Shown: positions 27,394 through 35,944 of the stretch, in pieces | How positions within the stretch are numbered: the stretch's first letter is position 1 | Layout: each line of letters opens with the position of its first letter | NCBI RefSeq assembly: GCF_009695635.1 | Contig: NZ_VUNN01000003.1 | Span: 124,001-188,000, forward strand | Direction: 5' to 3' | Length of the DNA stretch: 64,000 bases | Source of the DNA: Bullifex porci | GTDB taxonomy: Bacteria; Spirochaetota; Spirochaetia; Sphaerochaetales; Sphaerochaetaceae | The notes under the pieces: model-generated | Databases searched by the model: none | What the model saw: only the letters and a program-made list of their open reading frames with translations | Told to the model about the DNA's origin: nothing | Made by a program: the position numbers and the translations under genes

Positions 27394-27416
27394 GTGCAAG
27401 CCTGTACCACTTGCAC
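27394..27416 (-). promoter_or_regulatory. Hairpin in the fusA leader
   Basis: Inverted repeat GTGCAAG (27394-27400) / CTTGCAC (27410-27416) with a 9-nt loop, at the very 5' end of the predicted transcript. A third GTGCAAG at 27450-27456 overlaps the -35 box. Confidence 0.5.
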
Positions 27417-27426
27417 CCGATTCTGC

Positions 27427-27455
27427 ATATTATTAGTTTTATTGTAATTGTGCAA
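27427..27455 (-). promoter_or_regulatory. fusA promoter
   Basis: Minus strand TTGCAC (27455-27450), 17-nt spacer, TAATAT (27432-27427). Predicted leader about 70 nt. Confidence 0.55.
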
Positions 27456-27533
27456 GTAAGTTATGGAAAAAAGAGGGTAAAAACTATTTAATAATTTTCT
27501 TATGTGATATCATCTTGTAAGAAGGAGTTTAAT

Positions 27534-27938
27534 ATGAAGACTGTTTTTGAAATGATTATTGATGGCGATATTCCATCAGTGAAGCTATATGAAGATGATG
27601 TTTGTCTTGTAATTCTAGACATTAATCCAATTCAAAAGGGACATGCCCTTGTAATATCTAAAAAGCCTTATCCTCGCTTTACAGAATCCCCTTGCCAGGA
27701 GCTATCACATATGATGGAGGTAGCAAAAAAGGTCGATTTAAAGATGAGAGAGGCTTTAAAGGCTGAAGGAACTAACATTATGATTAATAATGATCCAGCT
27801 TCAGGACAGGAGGTTCCACATCTACATATACATGTTATTCCACGTTATAAGGATGACGGTAAAGGCTTTATATTAAATAAAGATAAATATAGTGAAGGTG
27901 AAATTAATCAATTTGGGGAAAAGCTATGTCTAAAATAA
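27534..27938 (+). CDS. HIT-family nucleotide hydrolase (Hint-like)
   Basis: 134-aa histidine-triad protein; family members hydrolyse AMP-linked nucleotides. The triad is [10 protein letters not shown] near residue 98. The ATG at 27534 has a strong AAGGAG site; the longer frame from 27504 is leader. The stop overlaps the next gene by 13 nt. Confidence 0.9.
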   Translation: MKTVFEMIIDGDIPSVKLYEDDVCLVILDINPIQKGHALVISKKPYPRFTESPCQELSHMMEVAKKVDLKMREALKAEGTNIMINNDPASGQEVPHLHIHVIPRYKDDGKGFILNKDKYSEGEINQFGEKLCLK

Positions 27939-29344
27939 GATGGATAGTTTTATTACTTCTTATTACTTCCTTAATTTTTTCATGTGCTACATACACATCT
28001 AATATGGGATATGAAAAAATTATCCTTGAAAACGATGGAAATTATAAGGAAACTCGGTTACAAGGAATTATCGAAGAAAAAGCAAGATTAGCCGAGGAAG
28101 CTCGTCTTGAGGCTGAAAGAATTGAAAATGAAAAACGCCTAGCAGAGGAAGCTGAGAGACTTGAACAGGAACGTTTAGCTGAAGAAGCTCGTAAGGAAGC
28201 TGAAAGACTTGAGCAGGAGCGTTTAGCTGAGGAAGCTCGCAAGGAAGCTGAAAGAGCTGAGCAGGAGCGTTTAGCTGAGGAAGCTCGCAAGGAAGCTGAA
28301 AGAGCAGAGCAGGAACGCTTAGCTGAGGAAGCTCGTAAGGAAGCTGAGAAACTTGAACAGGAACGTTTAGCTGAAGAGGCTCGTAAGGAAGCTGAAAGAG
28401 CAGAGCAGGAACGTTTAGCTGAAGAAGCACGCTTAGAAGCTGAAAGAGCAGAACAGGAGCGCTTAGCAGAGGAAGCTCGCTTAGAAGCTGAAAGAAAGGA
28501 AAAGGAAAATGCACTTTTACAATCACTTGCAAAAGCAAGAAGAATTAACTCTTACCCTTCTGACTTAGCAAGCCTTACTATACCTCATGTATATAGACCT
28601 GTTGATAATCCTATATTAAAGGATGATTCTTTTACACAAATTGAGACATTGTTTATTCCACTAGGCTCTAGTGAAAATGATTTAGATGCAATTATTTCAT
28701 CTATCTCAGATTTAAATGTTGATTTCATCTTTATTACAGGAGCTCTAGAGGATAGAGTTTATCTATCTAAGAAGCTTGCTAAGGATACAGTTACATTAAA
28801 TGGTGGTTCTATTATCTTTAACACTCAATTATTAGATTCAAATAGTGATGTAGCATCTTTTAAGATCTCTGAGAATAAGGATATAGAGCTTAGTGTAGTA
28901 GCTCTTTCTGATAAGAGTGCAGTAACTGCAAAGAGCGTTAATGCTTGGAGAGAATATATAGAAGTAGAGAGCCAAAAGGATACAGAAAAGGTAATTAGTA
29001 CTGCTCAAAAGCTAACAGATAGTGAAGCTATTCTAGCGCTCTCATCTTCCCAGCCAAGCTCTCTTGATTGGTCTATATTCACACCATACTCATATAGAAC
29101 TGAAGAAAGCTTTACTATCTCTGATGAGCTAAATAAAACTATGAGTGATACATATAGAGCAACTCATTTCTCTGAGGAAACAGATGGAGGAATTACACTT
29201 ATTACTCCAGTACTTTCAGAGCGCTTAGATTTCTTATACTCAAAGGGAATTATTGAGGTATCATCATCGACAGTTGCACTCTCTGGATTATCTAATATGG
29301 ATATTGAAAGATTTGCAATTCTTGCAACATATATTATCCCATAG
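27926..29344 (+). CDS. Lipoprotein with 16-residue Glu/Arg/Ala repeats and unknown C-terminal domain
   Basis: 472 aa. Signal peptide with lipobox IFSC (Cys20), then a long charged helix (about 45-195) with seven 16-residue repeats (79-190, consensus [16 protein letters not shown]) resembling the TolA linker, then a ~275-residue globular domain. That domain has alternating strands and ends [13 protein letters not shown], reminiscent of the 'RIDYIF' strand of endonuclease/exonuclease/phosphatase proteins, but catalytic residues are not evident. The helix could span the periplasm. GGGGA ribosome site inside the HIT gene. Confidence 0.8.
   Translation: MSKIRWIVLLLLITSLIFSCATYTSNMGYEKIILENDGNYKETRLQGIIEEKARLAEEARLEAERIENEKRLAEEAERLEQERLAEEARKEAERLEQERLAEEARKEAERAEQERLAEEARKEAERAEQERLAEEARKEAEKLEQERLAEEARKEAERAEQERLAEEARLEAERAEQERLAEEARLEAERKEKENALLQSLAKARRINSYPSDLASLTIPHVYRPVDNPILKDDSFTQIETLFIPLGSSENDLDAIISSISDLNVDFIFITGALEDRVYLSKKLAKDTVTLNGGSIIFNTQLLDSNSDVASFKISENKDIELSVVALSDKSAVTAKSVNAWREYIEVESQKDTEKVISTAQKLTDSEAILALSSSQPSSLDWSIFTPYSYRTEESFTISDELNKTMSDTYRATHFSEETDGGITLITPVLSERLDFLYSKGIIEVSSSTVALSGLSNMDIERFAILATYIIP
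28160..28495 (+). repeat. Seven in-frame 48-bp tandem repeats
   Basis: Each unit encodes 16 residues (units at codons 79, 95, 111, 127, 143, 159, 175). Units differ at synonymous sites and at L/A, K/L and R/K positions, so they are partly diverged. Copy number is likely to vary by recombination. Confidence 0.92.
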
Positions 29345-29403
29345 CTTTCTATTGCCTAGGATAATATCCATTAATATATTTTGAATAATAGGAGAATTAA
29401 AGA

Positions 29404-29718
29404 ATGATTTACCATGTAAATAAAGAAAATTTTGAAAAGGCTGTAATCAAGAGTCCAGTTCCTGTACTTGTAGATTTCTTTGCAACCTGGTGTGGTCCAT
29501 GCAGAATGCAAGGACAAATACTTGAGCGCTATGAGAAGCTCCATAGCGAAGAGGAAGTAAGATTAGTTAAAATCGATTGCGATGAGGAAGAAGCACTCGC
29601 AAGAGAGTATAAGGTAGAAACTATCCCTACTCTATTAGTATTCAAAAATGGTGAGCTAGTTGAAAGAGTATCTGGTGTTAGACGAGAGGAAGAGCTAGAT
29701 AGATTATTAGGCTTATAA
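29404..29718 (+). CDS. trxA: Thioredoxin
   Basis: 104-aa cytoplasmic thioredoxin with active site TWCGPCRMQ, the cis-Pro loop ETIPTLLVF and late GELVERVSG strand. AGGAG ribosome site. Monocistronic with a strong terminator. The residue after the second active-site Cys is Arg (usually Lys/Arg), normal for the family. Confidence 0.93.
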   Translation: MIYHVNKENFEKAVIKSPVPVLVDFFATWCGPCRMQGQILERYEKLHSEEEVRLVKIDCDEEEALAREYKVETIPTLLVFKNGELVERVSGVRREEELDRLLGL

Positions 29719-29740
29719 GGCTAGACTTTCATAAGCAAGG

Positions 29741-29766
29741 GACTGTTAAAACTAAATTTAACAGTC
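29741..29766 (+). terminator. Thioredoxin terminator
   Basis: Perfect 10-bp stem GACTGTTAAA / TTTAACAGTC, 6-nt loop, followed by TTTTTCATTT. Confidence 0.9.
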
Positions 29767-29981
29767 TTTTTCATTTAAAGAAAAATATACTCTATCCTTC
29801 TTGGTTTTCCAGGAAGGATTATTTATACCTTCTAAAAAATATTAAAAAATTTTTTAATTTATTTTATTTTAAAGAAATAAGAAATCTTAAGGCTTCGATT
29901 TTCATGCTTTTACCTCATTTTTATTACGATTTTTTAATCCTTTTTCATGATTATTAATAGAACCTAAAAAAGGAGGATGTA

Positions 29982-30842
29982 ATGGCAAAGGAAAAAGATC
30001 GCGCAGCAAAGAATTTTTTCTCTGATCCTAAGATCTTTTCAGAGTTTGTTAATTTATCTCTATTTAATGGAGAAGAAAGAATAAAAGCTGAAGACCTAAG
30101 AGAAATAGATCCTGTTAATTCTACAGTGTTTACTAAGAATAAATCCTTAGAGGTCTTAGTAGATAATCTTTATGATTCAACAGTAAAGGAGAGTGATGAA
30201 AATGTATATGCAATCATTGGTCTTGAGTCACAAGCATATAGTGATAAGCATATGGTAATAAGAGCAGGCATTGCATCACTATTAATTTATGATAATCAAA
30301 TAGCTAATACTAAGGAGGGTGAGAAGCTAAAGCCAGTTTATATCATAGTATTTAATATGCTAGATAGGAAATGGAGTAATGCAACTGATTTAAGAAAGCT
30401 ATTATCAAAGGAGGCAATCAAGGTCTTTGGATATCCTTTAGTAAATGCAGGGTATTATGTCTTAGATCCCCATGAGCTAAAGGGCGAAAAGATAAATAAA
30501 ATAAGTAAGCCATTAAAGCTAGTATTAAATATTATAAAAAATAAAGGAGATAAAAAGGCTCTTTTAAGTTATATTAATAGTGAAGAGGCCTTTAAGGACC
30601 TTGATTATAGAACAGCTAAGTTATTAGAAACAATAATGAAGGTAGATATTCCAAATGATGGAGGATATAACATGTGTAAGGCAATTGAAGATATAAAGAA
30701 TGATGGTAGGTTTGAGGGCAAGAGTGAAACTCTATATGAGTTAACCCGTGATGGAATAATTACAAAGGAAATAGCTGCTAATAAGCTTAATATTACTGTT
30801 GAAAAGTTTGAAAAGGATATGAAAGCTTACTTTGCTAAGTAA
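29982..30842 (+). CDS. Rpn-like PD-(D/E)XK nuclease family protein
   Basis: 286-aa protein of the Rpn/YhgA-like group, formerly called putative transposases and now seen as recombination-promoting nucleases. The fold signature is LREIDPVNS (metal Asp) and YAIIGLESQ (the ExQ active-site strand), followed by YIIVFNMLDRKW. The C-terminal ~60 residues (ETLYELTRDGIITKEIAANK) resemble the helical tail of such proteins. Strong AAAGGAGG ribosome site. No flanking inverted repeats, so it is not called an insertion sequence. Confidence 0.8.
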   Translation: MAKEKDRAAKNFFSDPKIFSEFVNLSLFNGEERIKAEDLREIDPVNSTVFTKNKSLEVLVDNLYDSTVKESDENVYAIIGLESQAYSDKHMVIRAGIASLLIYDNQIANTKEGEKLKPVYIIVFNMLDRKWSNATDLRKLLSKEAIKVFGYPLVNAGYYVLDPHELKGEKINKISKPLKLVLNIIKNKGDKKALLSYINSEEAFKDLDYRTAKLLETIMKVDIPNDGGYNMCKAIEDIKNDGRFEGKSETLYELTRDGIITKEIAANKLNITVEKFEKDMKAYFAK

Positions 30843-30860
30843 CAGACTTTAAACTATTTA

Positions 30861-30954
30861 TAATAGGGGCTATTTTAGTAGCCCTATTATGCAAAAACCC
30901 CTTCAGCCTAATAAGATCTGAAGGGGCTAGAATAGGGACTGGTTTGACAGTCCC
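30861..30954. terminator. Cluster of three hairpins between convergent genes
   Basis: Hairpin 1, 30861-30889 (AATAGGGGCTA / TAGCCCTATT). Hairpin 2, CCCCTTCAG / CTGAAGGGG (30898-30926), with a T5 run on the minus strand, terminates the barrel-protein gene. Hairpin 3, GGGACT / AGTCCC (30935-30954), followed by CTTTTCTTTT on the plus strand, terminates the Rpn transcript. Confidence 0.8.
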
Positions 30955-30962
30955 CTTTTCTT

Positions 30963-31469
30963 TTAGAAGGTATAGCCAATAGCAATCTTTGGAAGAGGTA
31001 TTGTTAAATCGATATAAGCCTTAGTATTTCCCTTCTCAAATTTTGCGACATACAATACAGTTCCTGTTGAAACAGAGATATAAACCTTAGAGGTAAGATT
31101 TAGTTGAAGAGCTGCACTTAAATCAACACCTAGAGACCATGATGATGACTTAATATTTGCTCTTGGGCCAGCTGATAGTAGTAGCTTTGTAGAGTCTCCA
31201 ATTTTTGTCTGGTAAATATATCCACCACCAAATGTAAAGCTATTTCCTGTCAAATTTGGTGCAAATACAAGATTAAAGCCATTCTTCTCATCAAATATTA
31301 CATTCATGCCTAAATCTAATTCTGCATTAAATTTTACAGTCCCACTATCCCCTTGATAGTTCAATGAAATATCTGAATTTTGTACACCAAGCTCAAGCTG
31401 CATCTTAGTAGTAGCAAACAAAGGAATTGCTACTAATAGTAAAATAGTAATTGCTAAAAATTTCTTCAT
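30963..31469 (-). CDS. Small outer-membrane beta-barrel protein (putative)
   Basis: 168 aa. Signal peptide (ITILLLVAIPLFA, cleavage near Ala19) followed by alternating amphipathic strands (VKFNAELDLGM, FTFGGGYIYQT, WSLGVDLSAALQL, KAYIDLTIPL) and a C-terminal aromatic strand ending IAIGYTF, the usual outer-membrane barrel signal. Eight strands would fit its length. Function unknown. AAGGAG ribosome site. Confidence 0.72.
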   Translation of the reverse strand: MKKFLAITILLLVAIPLFATTKMQLELGVQNSDISLNYQGDSGTVKFNAELDLGMNVIFDEKNGFNLVFAPNLTGNSFTFGGGYIYQTKIGDSTKLLLSAGPRANIKSSSWSLGVDLSAALQLNLTSKVYISVSTGTVLYVAKFEKGNTKAYIDLTIPLPKIAIGYTF

Positions 31470-31587
31470 GTCTTACTCCTTGAAAATCAATTCTAAACAA
31501 ATATTAAGAATAATCAACTGAAGTTTTAGAGTAATATTTGACATATTACCATTCTTAATGAAAAATTTATCTTAAGGAGACTTACCT

Positions 31588-31935
31588 ATGATCAAAACTA
31601 AAAATGAAATGAAAATTATTGAAAGAGAGCATATGAGAGATGGTAGTGGAACAGTTATTCAAAATGAAATTCTATCATCTCTCGATATGGCTAAGCATGC
31701 AAGAATGTTCTCAACCTTCACTCTTAAAAAGGGATGCTCAATTGGAGAGCATACTCACATAAAAGAAACTGAGTACTATTACATCCTGTCAGGTGAAGGT
31801 GTTGTAACAGAAAAGGATGGGGACAAGCTTGTTAAGGCAGGTGATATCGTTATCACAGGTGATAATGAAAGCCATGCAATTAGAAATGATAAGGATGAGG
31901 ATCTTATCTTCATGGCTATCATTATTCTCGATTAA
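31588..31935 (+). CDS. Cupin-domain protein
   Basis: 115-aa single-domain cupin_2 protein. Motif 1 GEHTHIKETEYYYILSGEG supplies two His and one Glu metal ligands; motif 2 GDNESHAI supplies the last His. Ligand unknown; may be a small-molecule isomerase or sensor. AAGGAG ribosome site. Its stop overlaps the stop of the convergent acyl-CoA synthetase (4 bp). Confidence 0.85.
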   Translation: MIKTKNEMKIIEREHMRDGSGTVIQNEILSSLDMAKHARMFSTFTLKKGCSIGEHTHIKETEYYYILSGEGVVTEKDGDKLVKAGDIVITGDNESHAIRNDKDEDLIFMAIIILD

Positions 31936-33830
31936 ACAAACATCTCCTTTATTTCCTTTTCATAGAGCTGAGCAATTTTAAAACGTTTAATTTCCTGCTT
32001 ACTGCTTAGCTCGTTATTAATCTCAAAGGACTTTCTAAGGAGAGCAAATTTATATATTTGCTCAAAGCTCTTAAAACCAGTTTTACTACTTACCCTTTCT
32101 CGAATTTCATTCTCTATCAAGGAATGGACCTCAGGAAGGGTATAAATATCATCCCGGGATACATAGTAAATCTTATTTTGCTTTAAATAATACTCTATAG
32201 CCTGTATAGCTGGCACTATTAAAGCTCCTAAATACTTTTGGTCTTGGCCAACTACAACACTAGCTTCTATATATTCACTTTCATTTAAGGCAGCTTCAAT
32301 AGGAACAGGCTCTAAGTTTTCTCCACCAGAGAGTACAATAGTATCCTTACTTCGACCAACGATATTATACTCATTATCGATAGTCCATACCGCTAAATCA
32401 CCTGTATTAAAGTATCCATCCGTATCGATTACCTTAGCTGTAAACTCAGGACGCTTATAGTAGCCCTTCATTACCTGCTCCCCCTTAACGTGTAGCTCGC
32501 CCTTCTCTCCTATCTTACAAAGGTGTCCATCCTCGAGTGAGATAATCTTAATATCAACATTACCATATGGAACCATAGTACCAGGTCTTCTCTTTTTCCA
32601 AGTTCTAATACCTATAACTGGAGCTGTTTCTGTAAGGCCATAGCCATCAACTAGGTTAATACCAATAGCATTAAAGAAATCATCAATCATTGGAGAAAGA
32701 GAGCCACCACCACTTATTCCACATGTAAAATTACTACCAAGCTTTGTCTTGATTTGAGAATATACAAGCTTATCACCAAGCATATATAGAGGCTTTAATA
32801 GTAAAAGAGGAAGAGCAGCTGTTAAAACCTCTAATACTCTATGCCTTTTTTCATATCTTCTTTCTAAGCCATGGAATCTATTACTGTATTTGTAGTGCTT
32901 CATTGCGATGAATACAAAGAAATCAAAGACCTTCTTCTTGAAGCCTCCCTCCTTCTTCATCTGAGCATATACAGCACTTTTGACAGATTCCCAAATACGA
33001 GGTACAGAGCCCATAAAGTGAGGATTTATTCTCTTTAAATCACCTAGTAGGATTTTTCCTATAGGCTTAGAGTAAGCAATTGTTGAATCTAGGTAGATAA
33101 TTATATATTGTAAAATTCTCTCAAAGGAGTGCCATACAGGAAGAACGCTGAGCCATCTCTGCTGTGGAGCAGTTGGGAAGCTTACACTATCTATATACTT
33201 AATAATTCCATCAAAGTTACCTTGAGTAAGCATTACGCCTTTAGGCTCACCTGTTGTGCCACTAGTAAAGATGACAGTAGCAAGGTCATCATCCTTTGAA
33301 TTCATAATTATTGAGACTAGCTCCGCATCCTCATCACATTTAAACTTATTTATTAGCTCATTGTAGGTGAAGATTTTAACTCCATACTCAGCCTCAAGTG
33401 TTGAGATATCACCAACTCTATCCTCATCTAGTACAATAATGTTTTTGAGACACTCAAGATTCTTTTTAACAGATAAAAGCTTCTTTAGCTGGTCAAGATT
33501 TTCAACAATTACATTCTCAACCTCGGTAGTTTTATATATAAACTCAACCTCACCTGCTGTACTATCTCTTCCACGAGGAACATCAGCAGCACCTAAGGAC
33601 ATAATTGCAAGATCTGATACCATCCAGGCAGATCTATTATCACTTAGAAGTCCAACAAGACTTCCCTTCTTAACACCAAGAGACCGTAGTGCTCTAGCAA
33701 ATGAGTGTACAAGCCCTCTAACCTCTCTATATGTAAAGTCGATAAACTTACCACTCTTATCCTTCTCCATTAGAAAGACGTAATTTCCAATTTTCTGACA
33801 CTTTGTCTCAAATAGATATGGAACTGTCAT
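31932..33830 (-). CDS. Long-chain acyl-CoA synthetase (AMP-binding)
   Basis: Adenylates fatty acids and joins them to CoA. 632 aa with the P-loop TVIFTSGTTGEPKGVML, VDGYGLTETAPVIG, and the YFNTGDLAVWTIDNEYNIVGRSKD region ending in the catalytic-Lys domain. Long enough to be of the FACL/FadD15 type seen in spirochaetes. AGGGGA ribosome site. The upstream gene is the nucleotidyltransferase, whose terminator separates the two. Confidence 0.9.
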   Translation of the reverse strand: MTVPYLFETKCQKIGNYVFLMEKDKSGKFIDFTYREVRGLVHSFARALRSLGVKKGSLVGLLSDNRSAWMVSDLAIMSLGAADVPRGRDSTAGEVEFIYKTTEVENVIVENLDQLKKLLSVKKNLECLKNIIVLDEDRVGDISTLEAEYGVKIFTYNELINKFKCDEDAELVSIIMNSKDDDLATVIFTSGTTGEPKGVMLTQGNFDGIIKYIDSVSFPTAPQQRWLSVLPVWHSFERILQYIIIYLDSTIAYSKPIGKILLGDLKRINPHFMGSVPRIWESVKSAVYAQMKKEGGFKKKVFDFFVFIAMKHYKYSNRFHGLERRYEKRHRVLEVLTAALPLLLLKPLYMLGDKLVYSQIKTKLGSNFTCGISGGGSLSPMIDDFFNAIGINLVDGYGLTETAPVIGIRTWKKRRPGTMVPYGNVDIKIISLEDGHLCKIGEKGELHVKGEQVMKGYYKRPEFTAKVIDTDGYFNTGDLAVWTIDNEYNIVGRSKDTIVLSGGENLEPVPIEAALNESEYIEASVVVGQDQKYLGALIVPAIQAIEYYLKQNKIYYVSRDDIYTLPEVHSLIENEIRERVSSKTGFKSFEQIYKFALLRKSFEINNELSSKQEIKRFKIAQLYEKEIKEMFV

Positions 33831-33882
33831 AATTTCCCCTATAAAGTTATTTTTGACATTTTTACTTTAATTGTCAGAAAAG

Positions 33883-33911
33883 ATTTTGACTGAAACACTA
33901 TTTAATGTCAA
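33883..33911 (-). promoter_or_regulatory. Promoter of the acyl-CoA synthetase
   Basis: Minus strand perfect TTGACA (33911-33906), 17-nt spacer, weak CAAAAT (33888-33883). Further TTGACA/TTGTCA half-sites at 33853 and 33871 may be operator halves. Confidence 0.4.
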
Positions 33912-33950
33912 GAAAAATTATTTAAGAGCTATAAGCCTTGAATAAAAAAA

Positions 33951-33970
33951 GGCCTCACCAAAGTGAGACC
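33951..33970 (-). terminator. Nucleotidyltransferase terminator
   Basis: Minus-strand stem GGTCTCAC / GTGAGGCC (one G.U pair), 4-nt loop, followed by seven T. Confidence 0.88.
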
Positions 33971-33991
33971 CAAAGAGAAATAAAAAGCTAA

Positions 33992-34903
33992 TTATTTTTC
34001 CCAAAGCTTTTCTGGGTAATAGCCCTCTGCAATTTTCTTTCTTAATTCTTCAACAACTATCTTCTTGTCCTCAGGATATGTCATACCAAACCATCTTTCC
34101 TGGCTTGTGAGAACCTTAATAGTACCTTCACCATCTTCAACCATCTTACCTGCACCATTAGGTAGTAAGCATTCAGCCTTAGGAGCTGTAATATTATCTT
34201 TTTTGAAGGCCTCCCAATATGGAACGAAGGAATCAAAGACCTTAGGAGTAAAGCCAAAGAAATTCATTGAAACAATTTCCTTACCTGTTAGCTTTTCATC
34301 ACCTCTATCTAAGTGTGAAACAATACCACCATCAGCTGTATACTCAATTTTGGTATTCTCTTCCATTGTAACGAGCATTGAGTCCTTAACCTTACAAATA
34401 CCACGAGAAACTGAACCAGACTTACTCATTGTATTTTCTAGAACGTAACCAACCATTGCATGTGTTGTTGCATCATTATCTAGCTGTGAAAGATATGCAC
34501 CAAGATCCTGATAAGCAGTTCTACCATAGTAGTCATCTGCATTTACAACAGTAAAAGGAGTCTTAATAGCATCCTTAGCGCAAAGCAATGCATGGATTGT
34601 ACCCCATGGCTTAGCTCTACCCTCACTCTTTTTTACTTCCTCTGCTGTTAATAAGCTATCTAAAGATTGGAACACATATTCAGCATCCATATTACGAGCA
34701 ATTCTATCGAAAAGGCGTTCTCTGAAATCCTTCTCAATATCCTTTCTGATTATAAAAACAACCTTACCATAACCGCTATTTTTAGCATCAAAAACACCAA
34801 AATCTAATAAAGTCTCATTGTGCATGCCTACAGCATCAATCTGCTTAACACCACCATAGCGACTACCCATACCAGCAGCAAGAACCAAAAGTGTTGGCTT
34901 CAT
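33992..34903 (-). CDS. Sugar-nucleotidyltransferase family protein
   Basis: 303-aa NTP-transferase. Signature LVLAAGMGSRYGGVKQ at the N-terminus, VNADDYYGR (metal Asp pair) and ERWFGMTYPEDK near the end. It belongs to a family seen beside choline/aminoglycoside kinase-like genes in other bacteria, but none is here. Substrate unknown. Its upstream region is shared with the divergent sugar ABC operon and contains three ATTACGTAAT-type repeats. AGGAG ribosome site. Confidence 0.78.
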   Translation of the reverse strand: MKPTLLVLAAGMGSRYGGVKQIDAVGMHNETLLDFGVFDAKNSGYGKVVFIIRKDIEKDFRERLFDRIARNMDAEYVFQSLDSLLTAEEVKKSEGRAKPWGTIHALLCAKDAIKTPFTVVNADDYYGRTAYQDLGAYLSQLDNDATTHAMVGYVLENTMSKSGSVSRGICKVKDSMLVTMEENTKIEYTADGGIVSHLDRGDEKLTGKEIVSMNFFGFTPKVFDSFVPYWEAFKKDNITAPKAECLLPNGAGKMVEDGEGTIKVLTSQERWFGMTYPEDKKIVVEELRKKIAEGYYPEKLWEK

Positions 34904-34988
34904 ATCACGCTTCTCCTATTTTTTATTATTAGCTTAAGTGTACAACCTTTATAATAAAAAAAACAGTATTTTTCTTGAATAAAAAAAT

Positions 34989-35033
34989 ATAACGTAAAAG
35001 AATATTACGTAATCTTTTATTACGTAATATTTA
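34989..35033. repeat. Three 15-bp direct repeats carrying ATTACGTAAT palindromes
   Basis: Units begin at 34989 (ATAACGTAAAAGAAT), 35004 (ATTACGTAATCTTTT) and 35019 (ATTACGTAATATTTA). The second and third contain a perfect 10-bp palindrome. They lie 21-65 bp upstream of the ABC operon -35 box and about 85 bp from the divergent gene. Likely a regulator array. Confidence 0.7.
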
Positions 35034-35053
35034 TTTATATTATAATAAATTAA

Positions 35054-35082
35054 TTGACTTTTATTGTAATACTAACTATTCT
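35054..35082 (+). promoter_or_regulatory. Leaderless promoter of the sugar ABC operon
   Basis: TTGACT (35054-35059), 17-nt spacer, TATTCT (35077-35082), then 7 nt to ATG 35090; no Shine-Dalgarno. Confidence 0.65.
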
Positions 35083-35089
35083 TTGCCAC

Positions 35090-35944
35090 ATGCGAATAAA
35101 AAAAATTAAGCCATATATATATCTATTACCGGCACTACTTCTTGCCGTAATGTTTGTATATTACCCATTTATTCGCTCAATAGTATCATCCTTTTTTAAT
35201 ATATCTATCTCAGGAAAGTTTAACTCCTTTTGTTTTTTAGATAACTATAAGGCTTTACTAACCGATGATGTATTTTATCTATCATTAAAAAATACATTTA
35301 TATTTATGTTAATGTTTGTCCCATTAAACACAATATTTGTAATAGCTCTAGTACTACTGACATTAAAGCGAAATAGACTTACAAATATTGCAGAGGGCAT
35401 ATTTATGCTCCCTATGACAATAGGGCTTTCAAGCGCAGCACTACTCTTTAAATTTCTATTTAATGAAACTAATGGAGTAATAAACTCAATACTAAAGCAT
35501 GAAATCCTCTGGAGTAGCAATGTATTCCCAGCACGTCTAAGCCTAGTATTCTTAGGTATTTTCCTCGACCTCTCGATCGATTATCTACTTCTTTTAAGTG
35601 CAACTAGAAATCTCGATAGAGGCCCTATTGAGGCCGCTATGGTCGATGGATGCACATCAAGACAAATCTTTTTTAAAATAAAGCTTCCAATGCTTCTGCC
35701 AATACTTTCCTTTATAGTTTTTATAGCAATTAAGGATGCTCTTTTAATTTGCTCACCTATTATTGTAATGACAGAGGGTGGCCCTGCAAGAAGCACTCAA
35801 ACTATAGTTTATTACTACTATCTATCAGCATTTAAGAATTCTGCAATATCGAAGGCTGCAACAATAAGTACACTTGTATTTATTATAGCTGCAATTATTC
35901 TATCTCTATATAAACGCTTTGAGAAAAGGAGGATAACCTTCTAA
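35090..35944 (+). CDS. ABC sugar transporter permease (UgpA/MalF-type)
   Basis: 284-aa inner-membrane permease with six hydrophobic segments. The cytoplasmic EAA loop is EAAMVDGCTSRQIFFKIKLP. Start at 35090 is chosen over 35054 because the latter lies in the promoter; 35090 gives a normal basic N-terminus (MRIKKIKPY) and sits 7 nt after the -10. Shares one base with the next start (TAATG). Confidence 0.9.
   Translation: MRIKKIKPYIYLLPALLLAVMFVYYPFIRSIVSSFFNISISGKFNSFCFLDNYKALLTDDVFYLSLKNTFIFMLMFVPLNTIFVIALVLLTLKRNRLTNIAEGIFMLPMTIGLSSAALLFKFLFNETNGVINSILKHEILWSSNVFPARLSLVFLGIFLDLSIDYLLLLSATRNLDRGPIEAAMVDGCTSRQIFFKIKLPMLLPILSFIVFIAIKDALLICSPIIVMTEGGPARSTQTIVYYYYLSAFKNSAISKAATISTLVFIIAAIILSLYKRFEKRRITF

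Noticed and set aside
28160-28495. Possible CRISPR-like array
   Set aside because: Units are contiguous, in frame and without unique spacers; a coding repeat.
28042-28538. Minus-strand open frames across the repeat lipoprotein
   Set aside because: Created by the periodic 48-bp repeats in the sense strand; no ribosome site or family resemblance.
29982-30842. Insertion sequence (YhgA-like 'transposase')
   Set aside because: No terminal repeats or target duplication; best read as a free-standing Rpn-type nuclease gene.
34989-35033. Attachment site or short CRISPR array
   Set aside because: Only 15-bp phased units next to a promoter; a regulator array is simpler.
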